From the NCBI GenBank assembly GCA_020636215.1, contig JACJYG010000005.1:186001-250000 (forward strand): DNA of 64,000 bases, read 5' to 3'. This DNA comes from Lewinellaceae bacterium (GTDB taxonomy: Bacteria; Bacteroidota; Bacteroidia; Chitinophagales; Saprospiraceae). Shown one piece after another: positions 51,157 through 60,900 of the stretch. Below the pieces are notes generated by a model. That model was not told where the DNA came from, made no database searches, and saw nothing but the letters and a program-made list of their open reading frames with translations. How positions within the stretch are numbered: the stretch's first letter is position 1; every line of letters starts with the position of its first letter. The position numbers were made by a program, and so were the translations under genes.

Positions 51157-52323
51157 TTATCCCAGCTTTCCCAATTCCTCCTCCAGAAAGGTTTGTAAAG
51201 GGCAAACCCTTAGCCCTTCTCCACGGTTGAACGCTTCTCCGGCGGGAGTAATAACATACGAATAATCCGGTTTCAGGTCTGAGATACTCTGATAAAAGCC
51301 TTTTGAGATCGAGGGGGAGATAGAGAATTTTATTTCAATGCAGGCAATTTTCCCATTCGGCGTGATCATCAGCAAATCCACCTCCGCCCCATTGTGGGTG
51401 CGATAAAAATAGAAATCCGAAAACTCCGGCGCTTCCCTGATAATCTGTTCGATGACATATCCTTCCCATGATGCGCCGATGATAGGGTTGCCCCGCAATT
51501 GTTCCATGTCGGATATGCGCAGTAAATGATGGTGCAGGCCGCTGTCTCGGAGATAAACCTTAGGAGATTTGACTAGCCTTTTTCCGATATTTTTGAAATA
51601 GGGCGGCAGGCGGCGGATCAGGAAACTGCCTTCGAGCAACTCAATGTACTTGCTCACGGTTGGGTGGGTTACCCCGATGGAATTGGCGAGCGAACTGGAA
51701 TTGAGCAGGCCGCCATGCACATGGGCCAGCATGGAAAGCAGATTGCGCAGTAATCCGGCGGGCACCTGAAATCCTAACCGAGCAAGGTCGCGATGGATAA
51801 ATGTTTCAATAAAGTCGTCGAGCCATTTTCTGGAAATGAAGGGCTCGGGCGCCAGTAAAGAGCCAGGGAAACCGCCTCGGAGCCAATGCTGTTCCTGCGT
51901 GTATCGGCCTTTTATTTCGGAAAGGGAGAAAGGTGGCAACTCATGATAGGCGATCCGCCCCGCCAGTGTTTCCGAATTGAGTTTGACAATATGTGGAGAA
52001 GAGGAACCCAGCAAAACAAACCGGGCCGGTACCCGGTGCTGATCAGTTAATGCCCGAAGTAAAGCAAAGAGCTCCGGACGCACCTGTATCTCATCAATGA
52101 TGACACATTTGTCGGTGTGGTCGGAGAGATAGGATTGGGCATCTTCGAGTTTGAAAAAATCTTCTTGTAATTCAAGGTCGAGATATAGTGAAGGTTTTGT
52201 TATCAGTGTTTGAAGATGCCTGACAAGTGTCGTTTTACCAACTTGCCTTGAACCCACCAACCCGACAATGGGCGACCAGCTTAGATCCCGAAGGATTTGT
52301 CTCGTGAGCAATCGTTCTATCAT
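51157..52323 (-). CDS. AAA ATPase with DUF4143 domain
   Basis: 388 residues from the Met of MIERLLTRQI. A longer reading would start inside the palindrome at 52340-52384 and is unlikely. AAA_14 domain with Walker A GSRQVGKTT (24-32; Lys30) and Walker B CVIIDEIQ (73-80); VLLGSSSPHIV is the sensor 1 region. A winged-helix-like part (GVTHPTVSKYIELLEGSFLI) and the C-terminal DUF4143 nuclease-like domain with EVDLLM and IACIEIKFS follow. Such proteins are widespread, mobile and of unclear function; some behave as accessory or defence-type genes. It interrupts the caspase-peptidase neighbourhood. Confidence 0.85.
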   Translation of the reverse strand: MIERLLTRQILRDLSWSPIVGLVGSRQVGKTTLVRHLQTLITKPSLYLDLELQEDFFKLEDAQSYLSDHTDKCVIIDEIQVRPELFALLRALTDQHRVPARFVLLGSSSPHIVKLNSETLAGRIAYHELPPFSLSEIKGRYTQEQHWLRGGFPGSLLAPEPFISRKWLDDFIETFIHRDLARLGFQVPAGLLRNLLSMLAHVHGGLLNSSSLANSIGVTHPTVSKYIELLEGSFLIRRLPPYFKNIGKRLVKSPKVYLRDSGLHHHLLRISDMEQLRGNPIIGASWEGYVIEQIIREAPEFSDFYFYRTHNGAEVDLLMITPNGKIACIEIKFSISPSISKGFYQSISDLKPDYSYVITPAGEAFNRGEGLRVCPLQTFLEEELGKLG

Positions 52324-52339
52324 GTAATAAAAATACAAA

Positions 52340-52384
52340 TTATCCATGAAAAATGAAAAATCAATTTTCATTTTTCATGGATAA
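52340..52384. promoter_or_regulatory. Perfect 20-bp inverted repeat upstream of the AAA ATPase
   Basis: TTATCCATGAAAAATGAAAA is followed by the loop ATCAA and its exact inverse TTTTCATTTTTCATGGATAA. The element lies 17 bp before the ATPase start and contains start-codon-like ATGs on both strands. It is AT-rich and without a T-run, so an operator or a recombination site is as likely as a terminator for the lipoprotein transcript upstream. Confidence 0.65.
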
Positions 52385-52491
52385 AAAGACGCCGACGCTG
52401 GTTATGGATGCTTAATTCGTATATTCCAGGCCGATAACCGTTGTGAAAGAGCGGTTTCGAAAAACGGTTTCGGGCGGGAAAAGGCCTTTCG

Positions 52492-53160
52492 CTATTCTTT
52501 TCGGTCAAACCATAACAGAAAGTCATTTTGGGGGTTCTCAATTCCTATCAGCCCGAATTCATTATTGTAGTAAAGGATATATTTCCGCCAGGGCCCGAAA
52601 TCTTCATCCCAGTAAACCTGATGGAAAGTTCTCAGGCCCAGGGTTTTTTCTTCGGCGAAACTGGGGGCGGCAAAATAGAACGGCCCGTGATTCCGCTGAT
52701 CGAGCACCACATGAAGGGCAACCGGGAAAGAATTGTCGAAAAAGGGCTCTCTTTCGAGGATGTAGAGAACATCAGCCACTTCCTTTTTTTCTAACTCTTC
52801 CTGGTTTACAAGCGTATATAAGTCCACAGTAAACCCCAAATTCAGCGAATCATGCCAGAAATCTATGGATTTGGATTGAGTCGTGAATTTGTATATGATC
52901 GTATCCCCTTCCGTATTACAAGCTTCTTTTCTGCTACCAAGGCCTATTATAGTGTGCGCCTTATTAACGGCCCTGAACCTGTATTCTTCTCCCTGAATGT
53001 TTTTGAAAACAAACACGGAATCAGTAGGGGTATAGGGGAAAGCCGCTTTCGAGGCTTCCAGCAACTTAAAGGCTCCGATTTCTATTTCACTAGGGCAGAT
53101 GTTTTCCTGGTTGCAGGAAAAAAAAGCCAAGCCTAAAAACAGATAATAAATGAGTTTCAT
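52492..53160 (-). CDS. Predicted lipoprotein, function unknown
   Basis: 222 residues from the ATG at 53160; upstream starts add 40 residues without secretion features. Signal peptide LIYYLFLGLAFFSC with lipidated Cys16. Mature sequence contains IEIGAFKLLEASKAAFPYTP, IIYKFTTQSKSIDFWHDSLN and YILYYNNEFGLIGIENPQN, mostly beta. Many acidic and aromatic residues. No family recognised. It lies 116 bp downstream of the caspase-TPR gene on the same strand and could be co-transcribed. Confidence 0.55.
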   Translation of the reverse strand: MKLIYYLFLGLAFFSCNQENICPSEIEIGAFKLLEASKAAFPYTPTDSVFVFKNIQGEEYRFRAVNKAHTIIGLGSRKEACNTEGDTIIYKFTTQSKSIDFWHDSLNLGFTVDLYTLVNQEELEKKEVADVLYILEREPFFDNSFPVALHVVLDQRNHGPFYFAAPSFAEEKTLGLRTFHQVYWDEDFGPWRKYILYYNNEFGLIGIENPQNDFLLWFDRKE

Positions 53161-53276
53161 GAGAACAATTTTATTTTTCATCCTTATACTCAAACGTGAT
53201 AAGCACTGTGGATTTACCTTCGCAGCCCCTGGCCCCGTACACCCTGAAACCGCTGCCCAGCCTTTGACGGGGAGCC

Positions 53277-55490
53277 TCACTCCCCAAACCGCTCCAGTAA
53301 AACCTGGAATTCCGGCCTGTCCCTCAGCCCTTCAAAATTGGAATTAGACCTCAGATTGCTGAAGTTCGAATACCCATTTCCCAGGGCCTTCTCCAGCCAT
53401 TCCAGGGCCGGGCCGAACTGCTCCTGTTGGGACAGGGCCGCAGACAGGCCCACCATGCCGTCCGCATCTTCGGGCTTCAGCTGGAGGTATGCCCGGAAGG
53501 ATTCTTCTGCCGCCGGGTAGTTATTCTGTATCAAATACAGCTCCCCCAAATTATAATAAGCTAAAGAAAAATTGGGGTCTACAGCCAGGGCCTGGCGGTA
53601 GGTGGCCTCCGCCTCGGCGTAGTTTCCGGTTTTTTTGGCGATGGTGGCCAGCAGGTTGTACGCGTCAAATTTGGATGGGCTCAGCTCAATCGTCCGGAAC
53701 AGCGCTTCCCGGGCGGGGCCGTAGTTATCTTCCGCCCAGTAAACATAGGCCAGGGCATAGTAGGCGTCCACATAAGTAGGGTCGTATTGGACGGCCTTCA
53801 GGAATTGCTCCCGGGCCGTTTCGTTATCCCCCTGCCGCAAGGCAATGATGCCCAGATTGTAGTGGGGCACCGGATAGCTTTCTCTTATGGCGATCGCTTC
53901 CCGGGCTTTTTCGATGGCTTCCTCTATTTTACCCATATCCTGCAGAGCGGTGCCCATGTTAGCGATAGGGATGACCCAGGCGGGGGATAGCGTATGCGTT
54001 TTTTGAAAATAGGCCAGTGCTTCCTCCTTTTTTTTGAGCCTCAGATAACAGAGTCCCAGCTCGTTGTAAGCATAAGCCGCCATGGAGTCCAGGGCCAGGG
54101 CTTCTTCCTGTTTTTGGATGGCCAGGTGTAGCAGGGAATCCCGTCGTACTACCTGGTCGGCTAGCAAGCGCAGGTTGAGCCCTTCGAAATAGGCTTGCCG
54201 GGCTCGTAGGCCTTTGTATTGAAAGTTGTCCGGCCCCAGCAGGGCTGCGGCTTTGCCCAGGTATTCGGGGTAAGCCTGATAGGTGTCGCTGAGTTTCCAG
54301 CGGCGGGCCATCTCCTGGGGGGAGGACTGAATGTAATCATTGATGGCCTGTTGGGCGTCATCCTGCAGGCGGGCGGCCAACTTGAGGCGAACATCATTCA
54401 GCAGGGGCTGCAGGCTTTCTTCGTTCTGCATTTGCTGGAAAAGCGCATAGGCAGAACCGTCTTCCGGATACAGTAGCTGGCCCCTGTCCAGGGCTTGCTG
54501 AAATTGCCGGTAGAGCGGGTGCGTGATGGTATCGGCAGTGATGCTGCGGCTGCGGCTGTCGATAGAGGCAAACATAGGCGTAGCCTGATTGCTTCTATCG
54601 AGCATGGCCATTAGGGTGTCTTCGTTCACCCGGTAGAGGACGCTAGACAAGTCGCCCTCAATTTTGGGGATCTGGCTTTTGCCCTTGAGTGCGGCTTGCA
54701 CCGGGATGTTCTGGAACAGATAGAGTTGTAATTCCAGTAAGTTGACGGACAGATCTTTGTTGTTGTCGGCCAGGCCATCCGCTAAGCCTTTCAAGCCATT
54801 GATCAGGTAGTAAGAGAACAGGCCGCGGCCGCCGCCCCAATCGGCGCCTTCCAGCGAGAATTGGTTGGGTTGACAGGAAAGGATCTTGACCTCGTTGGCG
54901 AATTGTTCGGCCAGGCGCTCGGCGGTGGCCTGCACGCCGGCATCACCTCCCGCCAGTTTACCCGCCCGGCAGGCATCGGTGATCAATAGGACCTTTGCGC
55001 CATTTTGGAGGGCCAGGGTTTTGACCATCGATTTCAGGTAGATGATATCGAAGGCGCCGCCGAGCCAGTAATTGGCATTGGTGGCGTCGTAAGCCAGGAG
55101 AAATCCGTGTTGGTCAATGGTGATGTTTTCCATGTCGCCATGGCCGGCAAAATAGATGATGGCCTGGTCCCCTTTCTTTGTTGCCTGGATCAGCCAGGTG
55201 AGTTCGGCGCCCATTTGCCCTTTGGTAGCCTTCTCGTTGAGCAGTAATCGGATGTTTTCCGCCGGCACCTTTCCGCCGGCATCTGATTGGAGGAAAGCTG
55301 CAAAAGCCGCCGCATCGACGTCGGCGAACTGCAGGTCGGGGATCTGGTCGTTCTGATAGTCAGAAATACCAATGATGACCGCCCGTGTTGTGCCTTGCTG
55401 GCCAATGGATGGTATCTGGGCGTCGGCAGCCCACCCCTGGGATAGTATTAAAAAAGCCAGGAGCAGGTGAAAAGCGCTTTTGTTTTTCAT
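53277..55490 (-). CDS. Exported caspase-domain protein with tetratricopeptide repeats
   Basis: 737 residues from the ATG at 55490; the signal peptide (about 1-25, LLLAFLILSQGWAADAQ) starts there, and the earlier in-frame Met would put 13 residues before it. Peptidase C14 (caspase) domain ~35-280: His117 in YFAGHGDME and Cys174 in LLITDACRAG form the dyad. A linker with helices (~300-440) leads to about seven TPRs (~440-700, including AYNELGLCYLRLKKKEEALA, AYYNLGELYLIQNNYPAAE). Prokaryotic orthocaspases cleave after basic residues and are usually cytoplasmic; export is the unusual point. Divergent from the metallopeptidase at 55644. Confidence 0.85.
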   Translation of the reverse strand: MKNKSAFHLLLAFLILSQGWAADAQIPSIGQQGTTRAVIIGISDYQNDQIPDLQFADVDAAAFAAFLQSDAGGKVPAENIRLLLNEKATKGQMGAELTWLIQATKKGDQAIIYFAGHGDMENITIDQHGFLLAYDATNANYWLGGAFDIIYLKSMVKTLALQNGAKVLLITDACRAGKLAGGDAGVQATAERLAEQFANEVKILSCQPNQFSLEGADWGGGRGLFSYYLINGLKGLADGLADNNKDLSVNLLELQLYLFQNIPVQAALKGKSQIPKIEGDLSSVLYRVNEDTLMAMLDRSNQATPMFASIDSRSRSITADTITHPLYRQFQQALDRGQLLYPEDGSAYALFQQMQNEESLQPLLNDVRLKLAARLQDDAQQAINDYIQSSPQEMARRWKLSDTYQAYPEYLGKAAALLGPDNFQYKGLRARQAYFEGLNLRLLADQVVRRDSLLHLAIQKQEEALALDSMAAYAYNELGLCYLRLKKKEEALAYFQKTHTLSPAWVIPIANMGTALQDMGKIEEAIEKAREAIAIRESYPVPHYNLGIIALRQGDNETAREQFLKAVQYDPTYVDAYYALAYVYWAEDNYGPAREALFRTIELSPSKFDAYNLLATIAKKTGNYAEAEATYRQALAVDPNFSLAYYNLGELYLIQNNYPAAEESFRAYLQLKPEDADGMVGLSAALSQQEQFGPALEWLEKALGNGYSNFSNLRSNSNFEGLRDRPEFQVLLERFGE

Positions 55491-55568
55491 GAGGCAGGGT
55501 AACCATTGGTGTTGTTGAAAAATATACATGTCGAGCGAGGTATTTTCAAGGCTGTAATTTGGTGAATG

Positions 55569-55583
55569 GGGTAAGCGTTACCC
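55569..55583. promoter_or_regulatory. Candidate operator: 15-bp inverted repeat between divergent caspase and peptidase genes
   Basis: GGGTAA-GCG-TTACCC is symmetric and stands in the 153-bp divergent spacer. A half-like GGGTAACC occurs at 55497, close to the caspase start. AATGGGGTAA (55565-55574) is also found at 48203-48212 before the other metallopeptidase. A shared regulator is a hypothesis. Confidence 0.35.
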
Positions 55584-55643
55584 AAATAATTGCTAAATTC
55601 GGTAAATCAATCCATATTTTCCAATTATCCTAAACCCGCAACA

Positions 55644-57284
55644 ATGAACATTAAGAACATCCTCTTTGGCCTTTGTCTTGTTTTTTTGCTTCCGGCGGTG
55701 CTTTTACAAGCACAAAATACCTCCTTTGTATTCAAACCAGGACCCGATGAAACACCCACACTCCTTCCGCCGGAGAACAGTAGTTATAAAGCGGCCTACG
55801 AGGTGTATCAAAGCCTGGTGAAAGCCCGGGGGGATAACCGCTTTCCCGCGCCTCGCTTTGAAATGACAGGGCGGGAGCAAAAAGTAGCGGAGATGATGTA
55901 CGACGAACCCCTCATCCGCCTGGAGGAAAAGGCCTATGATATATGCCGAGGTTTCGGCCCTGATTCCACCAGCGCCCTGGCCCGCCTGCTGGCTCACGAG
56001 TTGATCCATTATTACGAAAAACACGGCTGGAACCAGGATTTTTCCAGTTCCTTCGCCGCCAGCAACCAGATAAAAGACAGCCTGGCCGTGGCCATTTCCC
56101 TGCTCAACGAAACCCAGGCCGATTACCTGGGCGGCTTTCTGGCCTACTCCGCCGGGTATGATGTATTTAAAGGGGGGGCTGCTTTCCTGGAAAAGGTATA
56201 TAAAGATTACCCCATCGACCCATTTGTAGAGGACAGCCATCCCAACCTGGCGAAGCGCACTGCGATGATTGATGCTTCCGCCAAAAAGCTGGCGGAATTC
56301 ATCGAGATCTTCGAAACGGCCAACTTCCTGGCGGCGGTAGGTTCCTACGCCGATGCCCGCGCATTTTACAAGTACATCCTCAAAACTTATCAGAGCCGGG
56401 AAATATTCAACAACCTGGGCGTGCTGACCGTTTTTGAGGCCTTAACCTACTTCAATGAATCGGAAGTCAAGTACCGCCTTCCCCTACAACTGGATCTGGA
56501 GCCCCGCAGCAGCAAAGGCAGCGGCTTCGCCGATGCCCAAAAAGCACTGCTGGAGGAGGCTATCCGCTATTTTGACAGCGCCATCAGCCTCGATGAGAGC
56601 TACGCGCCGGCCTACCTCAACAAGGCTTGCGCTTATACCTTACTGAAAGACTACGAACGGGCAAATTTTTACGCTACCCGTGAGGCGGCCCAACGGTCGC
56701 AGGAGAACCCGAAATTCGCCAAAGCCGCCACAGACGCGATGGTGTTGCAGGGCATCATTGCCGGCATGCAAAACGACCGGATTAAGGCAGAGGCTTTCTT
56801 CGACATGGCGATCGCCCAGGGCAGCAGCCTGGCTCAGTATAACAAGAACGTGCTGCTCAAACTGGATCAGGGGGAGGAAGAATCAACCGGCTTTTCTCTT
56901 TCCGCACCAGAAAAAGTAGATGGGTTTGAATTGTCCACCTTTAGCCGCCGGCCCTTCGGCGCCCAAGCCTATAATGAGAAAATTGGAGATAAGCTGATGT
57001 TCTTTGAGTTTGCCGGTTCGGCGCCCAACAACTCCAAGGTCCTGATCAGCCAGTACAACAATGGCGAACGCAACGCCTTTTTTCACATCACCGGGGATGG
57101 CTATCAGGGCTCAAGCGGCCGCGGTATCAAATTAGGCGATTCCCTGGATAAGATCGAGGGTGAATACAAGAAGCCTATCCGTACCCTGGAACTAACAAAC
57201 GGCCAGATCCTGGTCTACAACCAGGTTATCTTCCTGATCGGGATGGATAAGAAGGTTAAAAAGTGGGCGGTTTATGTGAAGTAG
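55644..57284 (+). CDS. Exported HExxH metallopeptidase-like protein with TPR-like region and C-terminal BamE-like domain, paralogue B
   Basis: 546 residues from ATG 55644, where the signal peptide (1-23, LLPAVLLQAQ) begins; an earlier in-frame start adds 18 residues. Zinc site His118-Glu119-x-x-His122 (LLAHELIHYYEKH) and Glu156-x-x-x-Asp160 (NETQADYLGG), the same numbering as in the gene at 48249. TPR-like helices (~290-420) and a C-terminal domain SSGRGIKLGDSLDKIEGEY ending VKKWAVYVK also match. Unlike paralogue A the signal has no lipobox, so it is probably free in the periplasm. Divergent from the caspase-TPR gene, convergent with the WD40-caspase gene. Confidence 0.7.
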   Translation: MNIKNILFGLCLVFLLPAVLLQAQNTSFVFKPGPDETPTLLPPENSSYKAAYEVYQSLVKARGDNRFPAPRFEMTGREQKVAEMMYDEPLIRLEEKAYDICRGFGPDSTSALARLLAHELIHYYEKHGWNQDFSSSFAASNQIKDSLAVAISLLNETQADYLGGFLAYSAGYDVFKGGAAFLEKVYKDYPIDPFVEDSHPNLAKRTAMIDASAKKLAEFIEIFETANFLAAVGSYADARAFYKYILKTYQSREIFNNLGVLTVFEALTYFNESEVKYRLPLQLDLEPRSSKGSGFADAQKALLEEAIRYFDSAISLDESYAPAYLNKACAYTLLKDYERANFYATREAAQRSQENPKFAKAATDAMVLQGIIAGMQNDRIKAEAFFDMAIAQGSSLAQYNKNVLLKLDQGEEESTGFSLSAPEKVDGFELSTFSRRPFGAQAYNEKIGDKLMFFEFAGSAPNNSKVLISQYNNGERNAFFHITGDGYQGSSGRGIKLGDSLDKIEGEYKKPIRTLELTNGQILVYNQVIFLIGMDKKVKKWAVYVK

Positions 57285-57798
57285 GTCTGAAGGTCGGTAG
57301 GTCTTTAGGTCTTTAGGTCGGTAGGTCTGAAGGTCTGAAGGTCGGTAGGTCTGGAGGTCGGTTGAAAAGGTGCACCGCAGCTTTTCATCCCGATGAGATC
57401 CAGTGGATCGAGATCGGGAAGGTCTGAAGGTCATTAGGTCATTAGGTCTGGAGGTCTTTAGGTCTTTAGGTCTGGAGGTCTGGAGGTCGGTTGAAAAGGT
57501 GCACTGTAGCTTTTCATCCCGATGAGATCCAGTGGATCGAGATCGGGAAGGTCTGGAGGTCATTAGGTCATTAGGTCTGGAGGGCGGTTGAAAAGGTGCA
57601 CTGTAGCTTTTCATCCCGATGAGATCCAGTGGATCGAGATCGGGAAGGTCGGGAAGGTCATTAGGTCATTAGGTCTTTAGGTCATTAGGTCTTTAGGTCT
57701 TTAGGTCATTAGGTCGGTAGGTCTGGAGGTCATTAGGTCTTTAGGTCGGTAGGTCTTTAGGTCGGAAGGTCATTAGGTCTGGAGGTCTGGAGGTCGGA
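57283..57798. repeat. Composite repeat array: 8-bp units (AGGTCNNN) interspersed with three 60-bp units
   Basis: About forty 8-mers (AGGTCTGA, AGGTCTTT, AGGTCGGT, AGGTCATT, AGGTCTGG) alternate with three near-identical 60-bp units at 57361-57420, 57490-57549 and 57587-57646. Each unit begins GTTGAAAAGGTGCAC and contains a hairpin-like TCCCGAT...ATCGGGA with a nested GATCC/GGATC. A related 24-bp piece occurs at 37259-37282. The array begins on the stop codon of the peptidase gene and fills the convergent gap to the WD40-caspase gene; 57799-57900 show nothing further. Confidence 0.95.
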
Positions 57799-57900
57799 AG
57801 GTTGCAAGTCCAGGGGCTTCAGGGAACTTGAACTTTACCCGGCTCTCAAGGACGGGACACGAATACCCGAACACTCCCTTTCGGCCTGCGGCCTTCCGCC

Positions 57901-60900
57901 CTACTCGCCTCCAGTCTTGCTAATCACCTCCAAGGCTGCCTGCATCACTTTACTGGCCAGGCCCGGCATATCATTTTTGCTGCCTTCAGCTGTGAAAGCA
58001 TCGACTTTTTGACCGCCCTTCACCACAACCCCATTCAGTGAGATCTTGCCTCCGGTGTCGGTATAAAAGCCATTGAGTTGGTATCCCTCCTTGTATTTGG
58101 AGGCATCGATAAAAACGATATCCGCATTGGGGCCCCGGGCCGTTATTTCCTTGAAGAAGGTAGCCATCTGATCGTTGAGGGAAATATCGTCGAAGCCGGC
58201 GTTGAGGTTGAGGAAGTTGCTATTGATAAAGACCGGTTTTTTGCGGGCCAGGGGGATTTTTACCGTTTCGTCCACCATACCGATGTAAATGCTGGCGCCG
58301 CCTTCGGGAAGGGCCATCTCTGGCTTCTGGATGCCGCCAATACTTTCCGCAAGTTCAGGAACTTCATCAATGGCGTGTTGGAAAAGGCGGGTGACATCCA
58401 CGATCTTTTTATCCAGCAGGACTTCGGGGTTGGCCATGCCTTCCAGCAAGCTGAAGGTGAGCAGCCCCTGGCCGTACTGGCTGGCCTCGTAGCTCACTGC
58501 ATTGGCCGCACTGCCGGAGAGGATATAAGTACCGGTGCGGTCTTTCATGCGGTCGAGGGCCAGGATCTGGTCGGTATTCAGCGATTTTTTAGCGCTGGAG
58601 ATTTCTTTCACCGCCCTGCCGGAATTGCAGGCGTCAAAGATGAGAACCTGTTTCAGCGCCTTCACCCCTTTGATCCATTCCGTGAGGGTGTCGACCGAAA
58701 TAGCATAGTTGTTTCGCATCTCATCGTCTTTCAGGTCCATGCTCACCACGTCTTTGGTCAGATAGTAAAAAGTATTGTCATCCCCGGCGCCGAAGGTGAT
58801 GCCATGGCCGGAAAAGTAGAGCACAAGGATGTCCTCAGCCCTGGCTTGCCGGCCGATTTCCCTTAAGGAGGCGCGGATGTTTTCTTTGGAGGGCGCTTTT
58901 TCCGCAACGGCAGGGTCCGTATTGAGCAGGTGAGCCTGTACCTTACCGGTAGTTTCTTTCAGGAGGCGGTTGCCGGCTGATTCCAGGGCTTCTTTCATAT
59001 ACTGGGCGTCTTTGTCCGGAAAGGTAAGGGACAGGCCCTGTCCTTCATATTTGGAAGTACCTACACAAAGAATATAAAGGTTGGGGTCTGTGACGCTGAC
59101 AAATGCAGGGCTGGGGGCAGAGTTGTCTGTTTCTCCTCGTGCGGCAACAAAGGCCGTCGGCTTCCAGGGTATCGTATAGGGCTGGCTGGCCAACCAACCA
59201 CCGGCATTGCGGGTCACCACCGAAACGATATTTTCCTGGCCAGGCAGGCATAGGCCCTGATGCGGAGCCAGGCCTACCGTTATTTTAAGTTGCCGTTCGG
59301 GATTGGCGTCCGCCACTACCTCCCGCTGGTTGACTAATACTTTAACTTCGCCAATACCGCCATTGCGTGGGGTGAGGGTAATAGATAATTGATCACCATC
59401 CAAATCAAGAGCGGCTTCCGGGAACAGGCTGACCGTATCGAGTGCGGCGGCGCCGGTGACTTCCTCGCGTTCCAATCCAAGGAGCTTCTGCACCAGTCCG
59501 GGTTTGTAATAACGGCCCTTGAGTTGTTTCAGTGCGATGATCTCCAATCCGCTGACGTAGTACATGCCTTCCAATGCACCAGGGGAGGCGTCGAAGAAGC
59601 CGCGCGGGGTGATGGCCACCCAGTCTTCCGTGTCCAGGGCGATCAGGCTGACCACCTGCTCGCCGGTAGCGGTATCCCAAACTTTGGCGGTGTTATCGTC
59701 ACTTCCGGTAATGGCAAAGGCGCCATCCGAAGAAAAAGCAGCGGCGAGCACCTGGCCGCTATGGTCGGTTAAGGTTTGTAACAGCGTGCCATCAATATTC
59801 CACAGCTTGGCCAGGCCATTCTGATAACCTACTAAGATCTTTTTACTATCGGGAGAAAAAGCCAGGGCGCTGATGGTGGCGTCAAAGGCGCCAGATTTCC
59901 ATTCCTGTCGGAGCTTGCCATCCGCTGCCCATAGTTTGAGGCCGCCATCATCGTCGGTAGCGATGAGCAGGCTATCGGGGGAATAGGCCGCGAGGTGGCA
60001 GCTCGACCCCAATTGGCCGATGCGTTCGCCGGCGATATTCCATCGGGCAATTGGTTGCCCGCGGTCCATAGGGTCGAGGCTGAAGTCAATGTCCTGGCTG
60101 CCCTGGGCGTATTCGGTAGCGCCCTGGCCGCCGAGGCCCGTTTGCCCGCTGAGCAGTTGTTGCCCGTCGGGCGAGAAGCAGAGGCTGGAAATCGCCCGTT
60201 GATGGGCTGGTATTGGCTTGCCCAGTGAGGCGCCATCGGGCGCCCATAGGCTAATCTGGCCGGCGTAGTTGCCCACGGCCAGGTATTGGCCATTAGGCGC
60301 GTAAGTGATAAAAGCGGCGCTGCCATCGTTGGGGCGTTTGTATTCCTGCAACAGTTTGCCGGTCAGGCCGAACAGCTTAATGGTTTTGCTTTCGTCGGCA
60401 ATAAGCACGGCTTTCCCATCTGGCGTCAGGGCCGCCGGCGCGTTGTAGACGGAAGTGATCGGAAAAGCCTCAACAATGCGGCTGTCGGTAGACCAAACCC
60501 GCACTTGCTGAGCGTTGCCGCCGGTGAGCAAATGCAGCCCATCGGGCGAGAAGGCAACCGAACGCACTGTACTGGAATGGCCGCCATACCGCCGGACGAT
60601 TTCACCGTCCAGGTTGAGCAAAACGGCATCTTTTGCAGCGCCTCCCGCGAGCAGGAATTTGCTGTCGGGCGACCAGGCGATATCATTGACTCCAAAGTCA
60701 AATGGTTTGGCTTTGCCCTGGCTTTTGCCGTTCTGGTCCCAAATGAAGATGCTGCCATCTTCACTGGCAGAAGCGAAATAAAGGCCATCGGGGGAAAAGG
60801 CGGTGCTTTTGATCTTATCTCTGTGGCGGTTGATCTTTTCCAGTTTTTGGCCTGCGCCGCCCCAGAGGATGACCTGCTCGGCGTCGCAACCGGTCGCAAT

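Noticed and set aside
53161..53280. N-terminal extension of the lipoprotein
   Set aside because: It would bury the signal peptide and lipobox behind 40 unrelated residues and overlap the end of the caspase gene.
57192..57614. 140-codon frame with repeated SRSTGSHRDEKL-type peptides
   Set aside because: It is the reverse reading of the 8-bp/60-bp repeat array and overlaps the peptidase stop; no sign of a real gene.
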